64,000 bases of DNA from Thermopetrobacter sp. TC1 (GCF_000746275.1 NZ_KN050828.1:751884-815883); one strand, 5' to 3'. Counted from the first letter of the stretch, positions 9,660-19,326 are shown. Numbers and translations: made by a program. The notes: generated from the letters alone by a model not told the origin.

Positions 9660-10235
9660 TTACTTCTTTTTTCCGCCGGCGCAGAGTTCGTCAATCTTTT
9701 TCAGCGCGGCGGTGACCCCTTTGAGTGAATAGGTATCCACGGTCTTGGTGCCGCGGCGGGAGATGCCGGTTACGGTCATGGTCTTGCCGCGCTTCATGGC
9801 GGCGACGATGCGGCGGTCCGTGGCCGGGCCCTCGCTCCAGGCGCCGTCGCGCACGGTGAAGAGCGTGAACGTGCTGCCGTCAATGGTCAGCTTGGCCGGG
9901 GTGTTGGGCTTGAAAGCATATCCGATGATGGTGTTCACCTCGTGCCGCACCTTGTCTCCCGGGCGATTGGTGACGAGGAAGAAGGCGGGATCGCGGTTGA
10001 CCTTGGCGAGCTTCTTGCCATTGCGAAAGGCCTCGGACTTCTGCGGGCGGCCGACGATGTAACAGACGGGGCCCTTCTTGGTCTTGTAATGATAGGCGGT
10101 CCAGGCGCCGAAGGTGCCGGCCGGCTGGGGCTCCTGGGCCTGCGCCGGTGTTAACGCGAGAAGTGCCAGCATGCATGCGGCGCCCGCCATGGCGATACCG
10201 CAACGCGATGAGTCCTGTTCAATATTTGCCTTCAC
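9660..10235 (-). CDS. IalB family invasion-associated locus B-like periplasmic protein
   Basis: 191 residues from a GTG at 10235. The alternatives are ATG 10190 and ATG 10259, and none has a good ribosome-binding site. A hydrophobic segment ending PAQAQE is a signal peptide. The mature part has the IalB-type layout: GTFGAWTAYHY, GPVCYIVGRPQK, FFLVTNRPG, then a C-terminal RRGTKTVDTYSLKGVTAAL. IalB-family proteins are periplasmic and common in alphaproteobacteria, and no biochemical role is settled. The upstream region holds a small palindromic repeat that overlaps the earliest start. Confidence 0.8.
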   Translation of the reverse strand: MKANIEQDSSRCGIAMAGAACMLALLALTPAQAQEPQPAGTFGAWTAYHYKTKKGPVCYIVGRPQKSEAFRNGKKLAKVNRDPAFFLVTNRPGDKVRHEVNTIIGYAFKPNTPAKLTIDGSTFTLFTVRDGAWSEGPATDRRIVAAMKRGKTMTVTGISRRGTKTVDTYSLKGVTAALKKIDELCAGGKKK

Positions 10236-10250
10236 GCGATGCGACACACG

Positions 10251-10340
10251 CTTCGTCATACCGGCAAAAGCCGGTAACTTGGGCCACAAACGCATGAGTT
10301 TGTGGCAGGAGACCCTGGCTCTCGCCGGGGGGATAAGGGA
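10251..10340. repeat. REP-like palindromic intergenic element
   Basis: Two adjoining perfect hairpins, CCGGC-AAAA-GCCGG (10261-10274) and CCACAAAC-GCATGA-GTTTGTGG (10284-10305), are followed by a GC-rich tail. Read on either strand the element gives peptides like VIPAKAG or LPAFAGM, a hallmark of dispersed palindromic repeats in proteobacteria. Only one copy is in the window. Confidence 0.5.
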
Positions 10341-10479
10341 AACAGCAGTCCTGGGTCGTGAAGTGTGGTCTGCCTTTCGCATTCTGATGTTCATCCGTTT
10401 AGCCCCCGAATTGAACATGATTGGCTCTTGATGCACCGCGTGCCCGCGCCCGTTTGCGGACTGCGGACAGGGTGCAGTG

Positions 10480-10884
10480 TCAATCCCCTGGAATTTCGCC
10501 GCGGCGCAGCCTGGCCAGCGCCGCTTTCGCCCGGTTTCTGTGTTCCGCCGTGATGTGGTTGCGCAAGAGGCTGATGGTTGTGACGATCACGGTGAGGTCA
10601 TCGGTGAAACCGATGCCAGGCAGCAGGTCCGGAATCAGGTCCACCGGCAGGACGAAATAGGCCAGCGCTGCCAGCAGCATGGTTTTCACCCGCGCCGGCG
10701 TGGCGGGATCGAAGGCGCAATACCAGGCGGCGAGCGCCTGTTCGGCAAAAGGCAGCTGCGCGGCGAAACGCAGCATCTTGGGCCAGAAGCCCTCGCGCAC
10801 GACCTTGGCGTCGTCATGGCCGACGAAGGCGCGCCAGGCCTGATTGTGACGGTCGATGTCGATTTCGCGCTCGTGCCTGCTCAT
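10480..10884 (-). CDS. DUF1232 / YkvA family membrane protein
   Basis: 134 residues. The hallmark DUF1232 segment is ALAYFVLPVDLIPDLLPGIG followed by FTDDLTVIVTTISLL. It has one or two short hydrophobic helices, an N-terminal charged region and a basic tail. The cellular role of the family is not known. A promoter with 17-bp spacing lies just upstream at 10956-10984, so it is probably transcribed alone. Confidence 0.88.
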   Translation of the reverse strand: MSRHEREIDIDRHNQAWRAFVGHDDAKVVREGFWPKMLRFAAQLPFAEQALAAWYCAFDPATPARVKTMLLAALAYFVLPVDLIPDLLPGIGFTDDLTVIVTTISLLRNHITAEHRNRAKAALARLRRGEIPGD

Positions 10885-10955
10885 GGCCTCCCCCGTTGAA
10901 TGCCGGCGCCGTCACCCTGACGGAGGCTTTGTCCGTCATGGATGACTGACAGCAG

Positions 10956-10984
10956 AATATGGCGAAGCCGGGGAAGCCTGACAA
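10956..10984 (-). promoter_or_regulatory. Sigma70-type promoter for the DUF1232 gene
   Basis: Read on the minus strand: TTGTCA (10984-10979), a 17-base spacer, then CATATT (10961-10956). It is about 70 bases upstream of the start at 10884. The remaining 10985-11161 shows no gene. Confidence 0.55.
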
Positions 10985-11161
10985 GTTTCGCCGCCGATTG
11001 CGGGGGCGATGCTGCCGAGGCGGACGCTGGCCAAGGCGGCTTAGCCGCCGCGTCATACCAACCTGCATCATGAACCGCCCACCACCCCGCCAATCATAAA
11101 AACAAGGGGCTGGGCGGAGGCATGGGGCGATTTCATCGGTCAGACCTTGCGCAGCCTGGTA

Positions 11162-11929
11162 TCAGTCCTCCTCGCTCTTGCGGCCCTTGAGACCGGCGAA
11201 GACGGCTTCGGCATCCGGCACGTCCTCCTCTGAAGCCGCTGCGGGCTTTTCCTCGCTCTTGCCGAAGACGGCCTCGGCCGTCTCCGTGGCCTCGCCGGAA
11301 GCGGGCGTGGTGCGCGTAAGCCCCAGGCTCTCTTCCGGAGACTTGAGGGTCTCGGAATCTTCCGGCTTTTCGGGCAGGCCCTGTTTCTTGCGCTGACGGG
11401 CCAGCCGCTCTGCTGCCTTGCGCACGGCTTCGTCCAGCTCGATCTGGGTGCAGATGCCGAGCGTGACCGGATCCCGCGGCTTGATGTTGGCGATGTTCCA
11501 GTGCGTGCGGTTGCGAATGGCCTCGATGGTGGGCTTGGTGGTGCCCACCAGCTTCATGATCTGGGAATCAGACAGCTCCGGATGATTGCGCAGCAGCCAC
11601 ATGATGGCGTCCGGCTTGTCCTGCCGGCGCGAAAGCGGCGTATACTTCGGCCCCTTGCGCACGCGGGAGATGGGCACGTCCACCTTGGGGCGCGCCAGCT
11701 TGAGGCGGTAGTTGGGATCCTTTTCGCCCCGCTCGATCTCCTCGCGAGTGAGCTGACCAGTGGCAATGGGATCCAGGCCCTTGATTCCCTGCGCCACCTC
11801 GCCATCGGCGATGCCCTTCACCTCCAGTTCATGCAGGCCGCAGAAATCGCCAATCTGTTTGAAGGTCAGCGCCGTGTTCTCCACAAGCCACACGGCGGTC
11901 GCCTTGGGCATGAGCGGTTTTTCAGACAT
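11162..11929 (-). CDS. DUF1013 family protein (alphaproteobacterial, probable DNA-binding)
   Basis: 255 residues from the ATG at 11929, which follows GGAGAGAACGT. The conserved DUF1013 N-terminus runs MPKATAVWLVENTALTFKQI and is followed by a helix-turn-helix-like stretch, then AIMWLLRNHPELSDSQIMKL and VGTTKPTIEAIRNRTHWN. The two parts look like two HTH units, which suggests a regulator (inference). The last 70 or so residues are an acidic disordered tail. The family is confined mainly to alphaproteobacteria. It lies downstream of argH on the opposite side of a 138-base gap. Confidence 0.85.
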   Translation of the reverse strand: MSEKPLMPKATAVWLVENTALTFKQIGDFCGLHELEVKGIADGEVAQGIKGLDPIATGQLTREEIERGEKDPNYRLKLARPKVDVPISRVRKGPKYTPLSRRQDKPDAIMWLLRNHPELSDSQIMKLVGTTKPTIEAIRNRTHWNIANIKPRDPVTLGICTQIELDEAVRKAAERLARQRKKQGLPEKPEDSETLKSPEESLGLTRTTPASGEATETAEAVFGKSEEKPAAASEEDVPDAEAVFAGLKGRKSEED

Positions 11930-12067
11930 ACGTTCTCTCCTTGGCGGAATCCCGATCCTCATCCGGGCCAGAAGCCCTAAGGCGGCGATTCCGTCCCATA
12001 CTGCAATGAATTGACGGGATTGTCCGAGATATAGCCCTCTGTTACCGGCTTTGCAATGGGCCCTGTT

Positions 12068-13483
12068 TCAGCCCTTCTGTTCGCCTGTCTCTTCCTTTTG
12101 CCAGGATGCGATCGTCTCCAGCCATTCAGTCGCCATCTTCAGAACGTTGTCCGGCGCGGTGCCGCCGTAGCTGGTGCGGGAGGCAACGGAGTTGTCCACG
12201 CCAAGGACGGAATAGACATCCTCGCTGATGCGGGGCTCCACCGCGCGCATCTCCTCAAGCGTGAGATCGGAGAGATCGCCTCCCTTTTCCTCGGCCAGCG
12301 CCACCAGCCGGCCGGTGACATGATGGGCCTCGCGGAAGGGCATGTTCAGCTTGCGCACGAGCCAGTCGGCAAGGTCGGTGGCGGTGGAAAAGCCATGAGC
12401 GGCCGCCTCGCGCAGGCGTTCGGGCACAGGCTGCATGTCCTCTACCATGCCGCGGGTGACCTCAAGGACAAGAGAGAGGGTGTCCAGCGCCTCGAAGGCC
12501 GGTTCCTTGTCCTCCTGCATGTCCTTGGAATAGGCAAGCGGCAGGCCTTTCATCACCACGAGCAGGGTAACAAGGGCGCCAATAACACGTCCGGCCTTGG
12601 CGCGGACGAGCTCGGCGGCGTCCGGGTTGCGCTTCTGCGGCATGATGGAGGAGCCGGTGGCGAAGCTGTCAGAGAGGCGGATGAATCCGAACTGCGCGGA
12701 AGACCAGATGACCAGCTCCTCGGCGAAGCGGGAGAGATGCGTGGCGCAGATGGCGGCGGCGGCGAGGGTTTCCAGCACGAAATCGCGGGCGGAAACGGCA
12801 TCGATGGAATTGCGCATGGGCCGGTCGAAGCCCAGGGCCTTCGCCGTCATGGCGCGGTCGATGGGAAAGCTGGTGCCGGCGAGGGCCGCCGCGCCCAGGG
12901 GGCTTTCGTTGAGGCGTTTGCGCGCATCAAGGAAACGGCCCCGGTCGCGAGAGAACATCTCGACATAGGCCAGCATGTGATGGCCGAAGGTAACGGGCTG
13001 GGCCACCTGCAGGTGCGTGAACCCGGGCATGACGAGATCATGGTGCTGCCGGGCCTGCTCGGCGAATGCCCGCATCAGGTTCTCGATCTGCAGGACGATG
13101 TGATCGATGGTGTCGCGCACATAGAGGCGGAAATCGGTGGCGACCTGATCGTTGCGGGAGCGGGCGGTGTGCAGCCGGCCGGCGGGCGGGCCAATGAGTT
13201 CGCGCAGGCGATCCTCGATGTTCATGTGAATGTCTTCGAGGCTTCGCCGGAATGTGAACTTTCCTGACTGGATTTCGTCAAGAATCTGGTCCAGACCCTT
13301 CTGGATGGCGGCGTTGTCCTCTTCGGATATGATGCCGCGCGCGGCCAGCATGTCGGCATGGGCCTTGGAGGCGGCAATGTCCTGACGAAAGAGGCGCTTG
13401 TCGAAATCGATGGAGGCGTTAATCTCTTCCATCAGCTCGGAGGGGCCCGTCTGAAAGCGGCCGCCCCACATCTTGTTGGCCAT
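12068..13483 (-). CDS. argH: Argininosuccinate lyase
   Basis: 471 residues from the ATG at 13483 ([10 protein letters not shown]). This start is chosen over longer readings because ArgH proteins begin at this WGGRF motif and GGAGAG lies 8 bases upstream. ArgH splits argininosuccinate into arginine and fumarate, the last step of arginine synthesis. The fumarase/lyase signature [12 protein letters not shown] is intact, as are [12 protein letters not shown] and [10 protein letters not shown]. It is divergent from tlpA with only 42 bases between the two starts, so the promoters overlap. Confidence 0.97.
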   Translation of the reverse strand: MANKMWGGRFQTGPSELMEEINASIDFDKRLFRQDIAASKAHADMLAARGIISEEDNAAIQKGLDQILDEIQSGKFTFRRSLEDIHMNIEDRLRELIGPPAGRLHTARSRNDQVATDFRLYVRDTIDHIVLQIENLMRAFAEQARQHHDLVMPGFTHLQVAQPVTFGHHMLAYVEMFSRDRGRFLDARKRLNESPLGAAALAGTSFPIDRAMTAKALGFDRPMRNSIDAVSARDFVLETLAAAAICATHLSRFAEELVIWSSAQFGFIRLSDSFATGSSIMPQKRNPDAAELVRAKAGRVIGALVTLLVVMKGLPLAYSKDMQEDKEPAFEALDTLSLVLEVTRGMVEDMQPVPERLREAAAHGFSTATDLADWLVRKLNMPFREAHHVTGRLVALAEEKGGDLSDLTLEEMRAVEPRISEDVYSVLGVDNSVASRTSYGGTAPDNVLKMATEWLETIASWQKEETGEQKG

Positions 13484-13525
13484 GGCATGCTCTCCGCACT
13501 TATCCAGAAAACAGGGAATGATACG

Positions 13526-14149
13526 ATGACGACCTTTCAGGGCAGGACCAAATCTGCACACTTGCGTCTTTTGCCCCTCAAGGCGGCGTTGCTGGCCGTC
13601 GTGATCGGCATATACGGCCTTTTGGGGGGCGGGGGCAACATCCCCGCACTGGCGGAAGATGCAAACGCCCTGCGGGCGGCGGCCACGGGCGCCATGAAGC
13701 GGCTCATGATCAAGAGCACGCGCAAGGATGTGAGCGACCTCGTATTCTATGATGGCGAGGGCAAGCCGCATACCCTGAAGGAATGGAAGGGGCGGGTGCT
13801 GCTTGTGAACTTCTGGGCGAGCTGGTGTTTTCCCTGCCGCAAGGAAATGCCCATGATCGCGGCCCTGCAGGAGGCATTTCCGCGTGAAGATTTCCTCGTT
13901 ATTGCCGCCTCGGAGGACCGCAAGGGCTACACATGGGCGAAGGAGGCGCTGGAGGATCTGAAGGCCTCCAATTTGTTGCTGCTCATGGATGAAGGGGCCT
14001 CGTCTCTTCTCAAGCTGGGCGAGCGGGGGCTGCCGGTGACCATTCTCGTGGACAGGCAGGGGCGCGAGGCGGCGCGCCTCATCGGTCCGGCGGAATGGAA
14101 CAGCGAAGAGGCCAAGGCCGTGATCAAGGTCCTGATCGCCGAAAAGTGA
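13526..14149 (+). CDS. TlpA-like thiol:disulfide oxidoreductase
   Basis: 207 residues from the ATG at 13526 (AGGGA upstream). An N-terminal hydrophobic segment near residues 18-38 anchors or exports it. The thioredoxin fold follows with [15 protein letters not shown] (redox CxxC) and the cis-proline [12 protein letters not shown]. Such periplasmic thioredoxins keep apocytochrome c or other cysteines reduced and receive electrons from CcdA, which is the next gene 136 bases downstream. The argH/tlpA divergent pair is a recurrent alphaproteobacterial arrangement (general knowledge). Confidence 0.88.
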   Translation: MTTFQGRTKSAHLRLLPLKAALLAVVIGIYGLLGGGGNIPALAEDANALRAAATGAMKRLMIKSTRKDVSDLVFYDGEGKPHTLKEWKGRVLLVNFWASWCFPCRKEMPMIAALQEAFPREDFLVIAASEDRKGYTWAKEALEDLKASNLLLLMDEGASSLLKLGERGLPVTILVDRQGREAARLIGPAEWNSEEAKAVIKVLIAEK

Positions 14150-14285
14150 TTGCTGTGTGATCCCGATTGGTCATGGACAGGAGCATGGCGGCTGCGATAG
14201 GCCTGAACGGCACCGGCGAGGCGGCGCATCCGCTCCGGTAACGGGGAAAGAAGAGCCGTTCCATTCCTGATAGGGAGGCGCTTTC

Positions 14286-15050
14286 ATGGCTTTCGAGGTT
14301 GGTCAGGTGGGGTTGTGGACCGCTTTCACAGGCGGCGTTTTGTCGTTTCTTTCTCCCTGCGTGCTGCCGCTGGTACCTCCCTATCTTTCCTACATCGCGG
14401 GCGTGAAGCTGGAGGATCTGACCGCAAGCGGTGATGCCGATGCGGCGGAACGGGCCAGGGCGGCGCAGAGGCGTGTGATCATCGCGGCCGTGCTGTTCGT
14501 GCTCGGCTTCTCCAGCGTTTTTGTGGCGATGGGGGCCTCGGCAACGGCGCTCGGGCAGCTGCTGCGCAGCTACATCCATATCCTCTCACAGGTGGCGGGT
14601 GTCATCATCATCATCATGGGACTTCATTTCCTGGGTGTCTTTCGCATTTCCTTCCTGCTGATGGAAAAGCGTCTGAACGTGAATGCCAAGCCGGCAACGG
14701 CCATTGGGGCCTATGTCATGGGGCTGGCGTTCGCCCTGGGGTGGACGCCCTGCATCGGGCCGGTGCTGGCGGCCATTCTGCCCATTGCCGCTTCCGAAGA
14801 GAGCGTGACCAAGGGCGCCTTGCTGCTCGCGGTCTATTCGGCCGGGCTGGGGGTACCCTTCCTTATTGCTGCCTTTGCCATTGACGGTTTTCTCGATTTC
14901 ATGAAACGCATGCGCAAGTATATGGGCATTGTGGAAAAGGTGATGGGGGCGTTTCTGATCATCACCGGCCTTCTGTTCCTCACCAACAACATGCAGCTCA
15001 TTTCCAACTGGATGCTGGAGATGTTCCCCGCCCTGCAGAACGTGGGCTGA
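14286..15050 (+). CDS. ccdA: CcdA-type thiol:disulfide transporter
   Basis: 254 residues with six predicted membrane helices. The two redox cysteines are in FLSPCVLPLVPPYLSYIAG (helix 1) and GWTPCIGPVLAAI (helix 4), with the CcdA/DsbD proline-rich surrounds. It carries reducing power from cytoplasmic thioredoxin to periplasmic thioredoxins such as the upstream TlpA or CcmG at 47.1 kb. The ATG at 14286 follows GGGAGGCG. Confidence 0.93.
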   Translation: MAFEVGQVGLWTAFTGGVLSFLSPCVLPLVPPYLSYIAGVKLEDLTASGDADAAERARAAQRRVIIAAVLFVLGFSSVFVAMGASATALGQLLRSYIHILSQVAGVIIIIMGLHFLGVFRISFLLMEKRLNVNAKPATAIGAYVMGLAFALGWTPCIGPVLAAILPIAASEESVTKGALLLAVYSAGLGVPFLIAAFAIDGFLDFMKRMRKYMGIVEKVMGAFLIITGLLFLTNNMQLISNWMLEMFPALQNVG

Positions 15051-15552
15051 CCAATGACAAAGCGCGGATAGCTCCTGTGTCATCACGCGTTAACCATGAG
15101 TGGCGAAAGGCACGACTCTGGTTAGCAAGATATTGCTTTCGCGAGCGCTTTAAGCTTACATTAAGCATGAGCGGGGAGAATGCCTGCTGACGCTGCCCCA
15201 TGATAGCCGCATTTGGCTGGCAGGAGATCCTCGGCCGTCCATGGGTGCGGATCGTGGATGTCATCCGGCGAGGGGAGAAGCGGACAGGATAAGGCTGTTC
15301 CTTCTCTTCACCGAAGCATAAGGCATCCGGTGGGCGATCCGGACCGCAAAGGCTGGAGAGGCCGGATGTGCGCGGCAGAGGCGGGAGCATCTCCGCGCGC
15401 CGTTCCCTGCGGAGGGGAGCTGCCAGATCGGCGGCCTTTCATGGAGCGTCTTGTGCAGCGATCTGGTCCAAGTCGTTCAGCAGGGGATGGGGATCGCCCC
15501 GTCAGTGTGCGTAATGATGCGTGAAATGTGTCGAGGGTCCGAAGGGGGTCGT
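15051..15552. other. 502-base intergenic region with regulatory motifs
   Basis: It holds no convincing gene. It contains a bulged hairpin TAACCA-t-GAGT/ACTCTGGTTA (15091-15124), a GANTC site (15114-15118), a TTAACCAT motif (15090-15097) and a TTAA-N7-TTAA motif (15150-15164). The rest, 15165-15552, shows nothing I can name apart from alternative starts of the DUF882 gene. Confidence 0.6.
15090..15164 (+). promoter_or_regulatory. Candidate CtrA-binding sites with a GANTC site
   Basis: TTAAGCTTACATTAAG at 15150-15165 matches the full CtrA motif TTAA-N7-TTAA. TTAACCAT at 15090-15097 matches a described CtrA half-site form. GACTC at 15114-15118 is a CcrM-type methylation site between them. These lie about 390-460 bases before the DUF882 hydrolase gene and after ccdA. 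Binding is inferred from sequence only. Confidence 0.45.
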
Positions 15553-17028
15553 GTGGGCGTTTTCGTGAAACAGGCCTTTCGTGTAGCCACCACCACTTCG
15601 GTCGTCATGGCCGTGTGGGCGAGCGTGGCCGCTGGTGCGCGGGCGGAGGAGCGCACCATATCCATGTATCATATCCACACGAAAGAGCGGATCACGGTCA
15701 CCTACTGGAAGGATGGCCGCTTCATTCCGTCCGCCCTGAAGAAGCTCAACTGGTTCCTGCGTGACTGGCGCAAGAACAAGGCCGTCCGCATGGATCCGCG
15801 GACCATCGATCTCATCTGGAAGCTGCACGAGGATCTTGGCTCCAAGAAGCCAGTCTGGATCATCTGCGGTCACAGAAGCGCGGCCACCAATGCCATGCTG
15901 CGGCGCATCGGGCGCAAGGTGGCGAAGCGCTCGCGCCATATCACGGGGCAGGCCATTGATTTCCGTTTCCCTGACGTGCCCAACTGGAAGGTGCGCAATC
16001 TCGCCCTGGCCTATGGTATCGGTGGCGTCGGCTATTATGGCGAGGGACGCAACAGCTTCATTCACGCCGATACCGGCCGGGTGCGTCACTGGCCGCGGCT
16101 GCCCGCGCGCAAGCTGGCGATGATCAAGAAGCGCTGGCGTTCCTACATCGGTTATCGCTACCGGCGGCCGGGCGGCTTCATGATTGCGGCGGCGCGCCGG
16201 AAGGGCAAGGCCATTCAGGTGGCGTCCCGCAAAAACGGGCAGAAGCGCATCCTGAAACTGGCACGGGCTGAAAAGCCCGTGATAAAGGCCTCCGCGGCCA
16301 AGGGGCCGATCTCTCTGGTGCCGCTGCCGAAGGCGCGCAATCTCGTAAAGGGTGGGGTGCAGATGGCGATGGCGGTGCCGATGCCGCGGCCGCGCCCCTA
16401 TGAAGTGCTCGTGCAGGCGGCGACGACGATGGAGATTTTGCCCGCCTCCGCACCGGCCAGCGAGACCAATTTTGCGCCGCGCAATCCGGCCCGGGATCAG
16501 CTGGGCATGATGATCGCCCGGGTGGCGCCCGAGGTTCTGGAGGGTGGCAACCGGCCCATGGCCATGGAGCCGACGCCGGAAGAGGATCTGGAGGCGCGGC
16601 GGCGGCCTGACGGCACCTTCTATCCGCGCGTGAACCGGGCGGGCAAAGGCGATCTGGCTTTGGATATCCTGGAAGGCCGGGCCCGCAATGTGCCGGTGAT
16701 CGGCCTGCGCACGCTGTCCGATCCGCAGGTGATCAATGCCGCGCTCATGAGCGGCGACATGGAACGCATCAAGCGCTATTACGGCGCGCCCATTCCCATG
16801 GCGCGTCCGGCCCAGCAGGCCAACCGCGCGCAGAAAGGGGATCTGGCCGCAACCGCTCCCGACATGAACAAGGCATTCTCCGAGCAGAGGGTCAACCGCG
16901 TCGGCAAGGGAGACCTCATGGTGGAGCGGCTGCGCAAGATCTATGGCAAGCGCCGCCTGACGCTGGGCATGCTCGCAGCCGATCGTGATGATCTGCTGAA
17001 AGCGCAGCAGCCACTTTCCTTCCGCTGA
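15553..17028 (+). CDS. DUF882 / M15-like peptidoglycan hydrolase with C-terminal KGDL repeats
   Basis: 491 residues from a GTG at 15553 with GAAGGGGG just upstream. ATG 15526, ATG 15517 and TTG 15451 are alternatives. A signal peptide ends near GARA-EE. The DUF882 domain has M15-like zinc ligands: CGHRSAATNAML, SRHITGQAIDFRF and the final His in NSFIHADTG. Such proteins are predicted DD/LD-peptidases of peptidoglycan in the periplasm. The long basic and proline-rich C-terminus carries three copies of NR-x-x-KGDL (coding 16631-16656, 16822-16845, 16894-16917), which I have not seen as a named domain. It stands alone, with cell-cycle-type motifs upstream. Confidence 0.82.
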   Translation: MGVFVKQAFRVATTTSVVMAVWASVAAGARAEERTISMYHIHTKERITVTYWKDGRFIPSALKKLNWFLRDWRKNKAVRMDPRTIDLIWKLHEDLGSKKPVWIICGHRSAATNAMLRRIGRKVAKRSRHITGQAIDFRFPDVPNWKVRNLALAYGIGGVGYYGEGRNSFIHADTGRVRHWPRLPARKLAMIKKRWRSYIGYRYRRPGGFMIAAARRKGKAIQVASRKNGQKRILKLARAEKPVIKASAAKGPISLVPLPKARNLVKGGVQMAMAVPMPRPRPYEVLVQAATTMEILPASAPASETNFAPRNPARDQLGMMIARVAPEVLEGGNRPMAMEPTPEEDLEARRRPDGTFYPRVNRAGKGDLALDILEGRARNVPVIGLRTLSDPQVINAALMSGDMERIKRYYGAPIPMARPAQQANRAQKGDLAATAPDMNKAFSEQRVNRVGKGDLMVERLRKIYGKRRLTLGMLAADRDDLLKAQQPLSFR

Positions 17029-17160
17029 TACGGGGTGGGGTGCCGCCTCCTATATTGGCCTTCGCAAGCCTGTGTGACGACGGCCTTTGCGGCTGTCCGG
17101 CCCCTGTCGTGAATTCCGGATAAAGGCGGAACAGGCGACCTTTCCGCGGGAGATGAACGG

Positions 17161-17814
17161 ATGTCCAATCCGGAACGTTTCGTCATTCTTCTGGGCGGGC
17201 CGCTGCATGTGACACCGCGGGTGAAGCGCCATGTTCAGGGGCGGCGGGTGATTGCCGCCGATGCCGGCGCTCAGCATGCGCAGGCGCTGGGCCTGGAGCC
17301 GGAGCTGTGGGTGGGTGATTTCGATTCTGCCGCTGAGGACCTGAAACGGCGGCTTGCTCATGTTCCGCAACAGACCCATCCCGTTGAGAAGGACATGACC
17401 GACGGGGCCATTGCTGTTGCGGAAGCCCTCAGGCGCGGCGGGCGTGATTTTCTGCTGCTCGGCGCCATGGAGGGGCGCACGGATCATGCGCTGTCCCATC
17501 TGCTCATGCTGGCCGATCTGGCGGAAGCCGGGCATAGGGCCATGGCGAGCAGCGGCCGGGAAGAAGCGGTCGGGATCGCACCGGGACGTCACGTCATCTC
17601 CCTGCCGGCAGGTGCCACATTCTCGCTTATCGGCTTTTCGCCCCTGCGTGGCGTGCACATGACCGGCGCGCGCTGGTCTTTGCGGGGCGAAGATCTTCCC
17701 TTTGCCACAACGCGGCCGCTTTCCAACGTGGCGGAAGGACCGATCGAGCTGACCATCGGCGAAGGCAGGGGCGTTCTCATCGCCGACTTGCGCAGCCTTT
17801 TGGAAACTGATTGA
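17161..17814 (+). CDS. thiN: Thiamine diphosphokinase
   Basis: 217 residues. It transfers pyrophosphate from ATP to thiamine. Family motifs are DAGAQHAQALGLEPELWVGD-FDS near the N-terminus, EKDMTDGAIAVAEAL, GRTDHALSHLLML, and the C-terminal beta domain with TRPLSNV. Length is typical of the bacterial TPK. The start has GGAG upstream. coaBC follows after 38 bases, so the two cofactor genes probably form one transcript. Confidence 0.92.
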   Translation: MSNPERFVILLGGPLHVTPRVKRHVQGRRVIAADAGAQHAQALGLEPELWVGDFDSAAEDLKRRLAHVPQQTHPVEKDMTDGAIAVAEALRRGGRDFLLLGAMEGRTDHALSHLLMLADLAEAGHRAMASSGREEAVGIAPGRHVISLPAGATFSLIGFSPLRGVHMTGARWSLRGEDLPFATTRPLSNVAEGPIELTIGEGRGVLIADLRSLLETD

Positions 17815-17852
17815 CTGCTTTTTCCGGAGCAACAAAGAAAAGGGCGGCGGAC

Positions 17853-19112
17853 ATGACGGCGGCCTTGGAACCCGGGCGGCAGCAGCGGCGTGTGCTGCTG
17901 ATCATTGGCGGCGGCATTGCCGCCTACAAGGTGTTGGAGCTCATTCGCCTTCTGCGCAAGGAGGATGTGAACGTTCTGCCTGTTCTCACCCGTGCAGGGG
18001 CGGAATTCGTCACGCCGCTGTCTGTGGCGGCCCTGGCCGGGGCGAAGGTGCATGAGGATCTCTTCTCTCTCACCGACGAGGTGGAGATGGGGCATATCGC
18101 GCTTGCGCGGGCGGCCGATCTGGTGCTGGTGGCGCCGGCAACGGCGGATCTGATCGCGCGTGCGGCGGCCGGGCTGGCCAATGATCTCGCCACCACCCTG
18201 CTGCTGGCGACGACGGCACCGGTGCTGATGGCGCCGGCGATGAATGTGCGCATGTGGCAGCATCCGGCCACACAGCGCAATGTGCGGCAATTGATGGCGG
18301 ATGGCGTGACTTTCATCGGGCCCGAAAAGGGAGAGATGGCCTGTGGTGAGGAAGGGCCCGGGCGGATGACGGAGCCAGCGGATCTGCTGCATGCCGTCCT
18401 TGAGCGGCTTAACGAGGCGGAATTCCGCTTTTCCTCATCGGAAGAAAGGCCGCTTACAGGCCGGCACGTGTTGATCACGGCAGGGCCGACGCATGAGCCC
18501 ATCGATCCGGTGCGCTATATCGCCAACCGCTCTTCGGGGCGGCAGGGGTTCGCCCTGGCGGAAGCGGCGCGGGATCTAGGCGCGCGGGTCACGCTCGTGC
18601 ACGGGCCGGTCAATCTGCCATGTCCGGCCGGTGTGCATTGTGTGGCGGTGGAAACGGCGGAAGAGATGCTGCGGGCGGTGAAGGATGCCCTGCCGGCGGA
18701 TGTGGCCATTTTTGCTGCGGCGGTGGCGGACTGGAAGGCGAAGCATACGGCCGATGCCAAGCTGAAGAAGGACGCGGAGAAGAATTCGTTCACTTTGGAG
18801 CTTGAAAAGAATCCGGACATTCTTTCCCATGTCGGGCATCTTGAAAAAGACAGGCCGAAACTGGTCGTCGGATTTGCGGCGGAAACGGGCGATCCGGTGG
18901 CCGCGGCACGGGAAAAACTGCGGCGGAAACGGGCCGATCTTATCGTGGCCAACGATGTTTCACCGCAAAAGGGAGTCATGGGAGGCAATTTCAACGAAGT
19001 GATCCTGGTCTCTGGCAAGGAAGAAGAACGGTGGCCGCGGATGATGAAAAATGCGGTGGCGCGGCGTCTGATGGAAAAGATTGCCGGGATCCTGCAGGAT
19101 TCCGATAAGTGA
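17853..19112 (+). CDS. coaBC: Bifunctional phosphopantothenoylcysteine decarboxylase / PPC synthetase
   Basis: 419 residues from the ATG at 17853 (GGCGG upstream). An in-frame TTG at 17811 is less likely. The N-terminal CoaC flavoprotein domain has GGGIAAYK, the PAMNVRMW substrate loop and ACGEEGPGRM with the active-site Cys. The CoaB domain from about residue 203 has LITAGPTHEPIDPVR, NRSSGRQGFALAEAA, AAAVADWK and a Lys-rich VGFAAET region. Together they make 4'-phosphopantetheine from phosphopantothenate and cysteine for CoA synthesis. Confidence 0.96.
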   Translation: MTAALEPGRQQRRVLLIIGGGIAAYKVLELIRLLRKEDVNVLPVLTRAGAEFVTPLSVAALAGAKVHEDLFSLTDEVEMGHIALARAADLVLVAPATADLIARAAAGLANDLATTLLLATTAPVLMAPAMNVRMWQHPATQRNVRQLMADGVTFIGPEKGEMACGEEGPGRMTEPADLLHAVLERLNEAEFRFSSSEERPLTGRHVLITAGPTHEPIDPVRYIANRSSGRQGFALAEAARDLGARVTLVHGPVNLPCPAGVHCVAVETAEEMLRAVKDALPADVAIFAAAVADWKAKHTADAKLKKDAEKNSFTLELEKNPDILSHVGHLEKDRPKLVVGFAAETGDPVAAAREKLRRKRADLIVANDVSPQKGVMGGNFNEVILVSGKEEERWPRMMKNAVARRLMEKIAGILQDSDK

Positions 19113-19326
19113 ATGCGGCGTCATCAATGATGATGAACGCCTTCTTTCATCTCTTTCTTACAAGTTTCCGCTGCGGGCAACCGGATTTTAAAGGATTTTT
19201 GTCATTTTCGGGCGTGATCCGTGCGGTCGATGCAAGGGACGTTCAACCGCTCCATATCGCATGACCGAACGGTCTTCGCATGACGTCAAGTTCTGGCCCC
19301 CGGTGACAAAGGCGAAGGCAGGTTCG

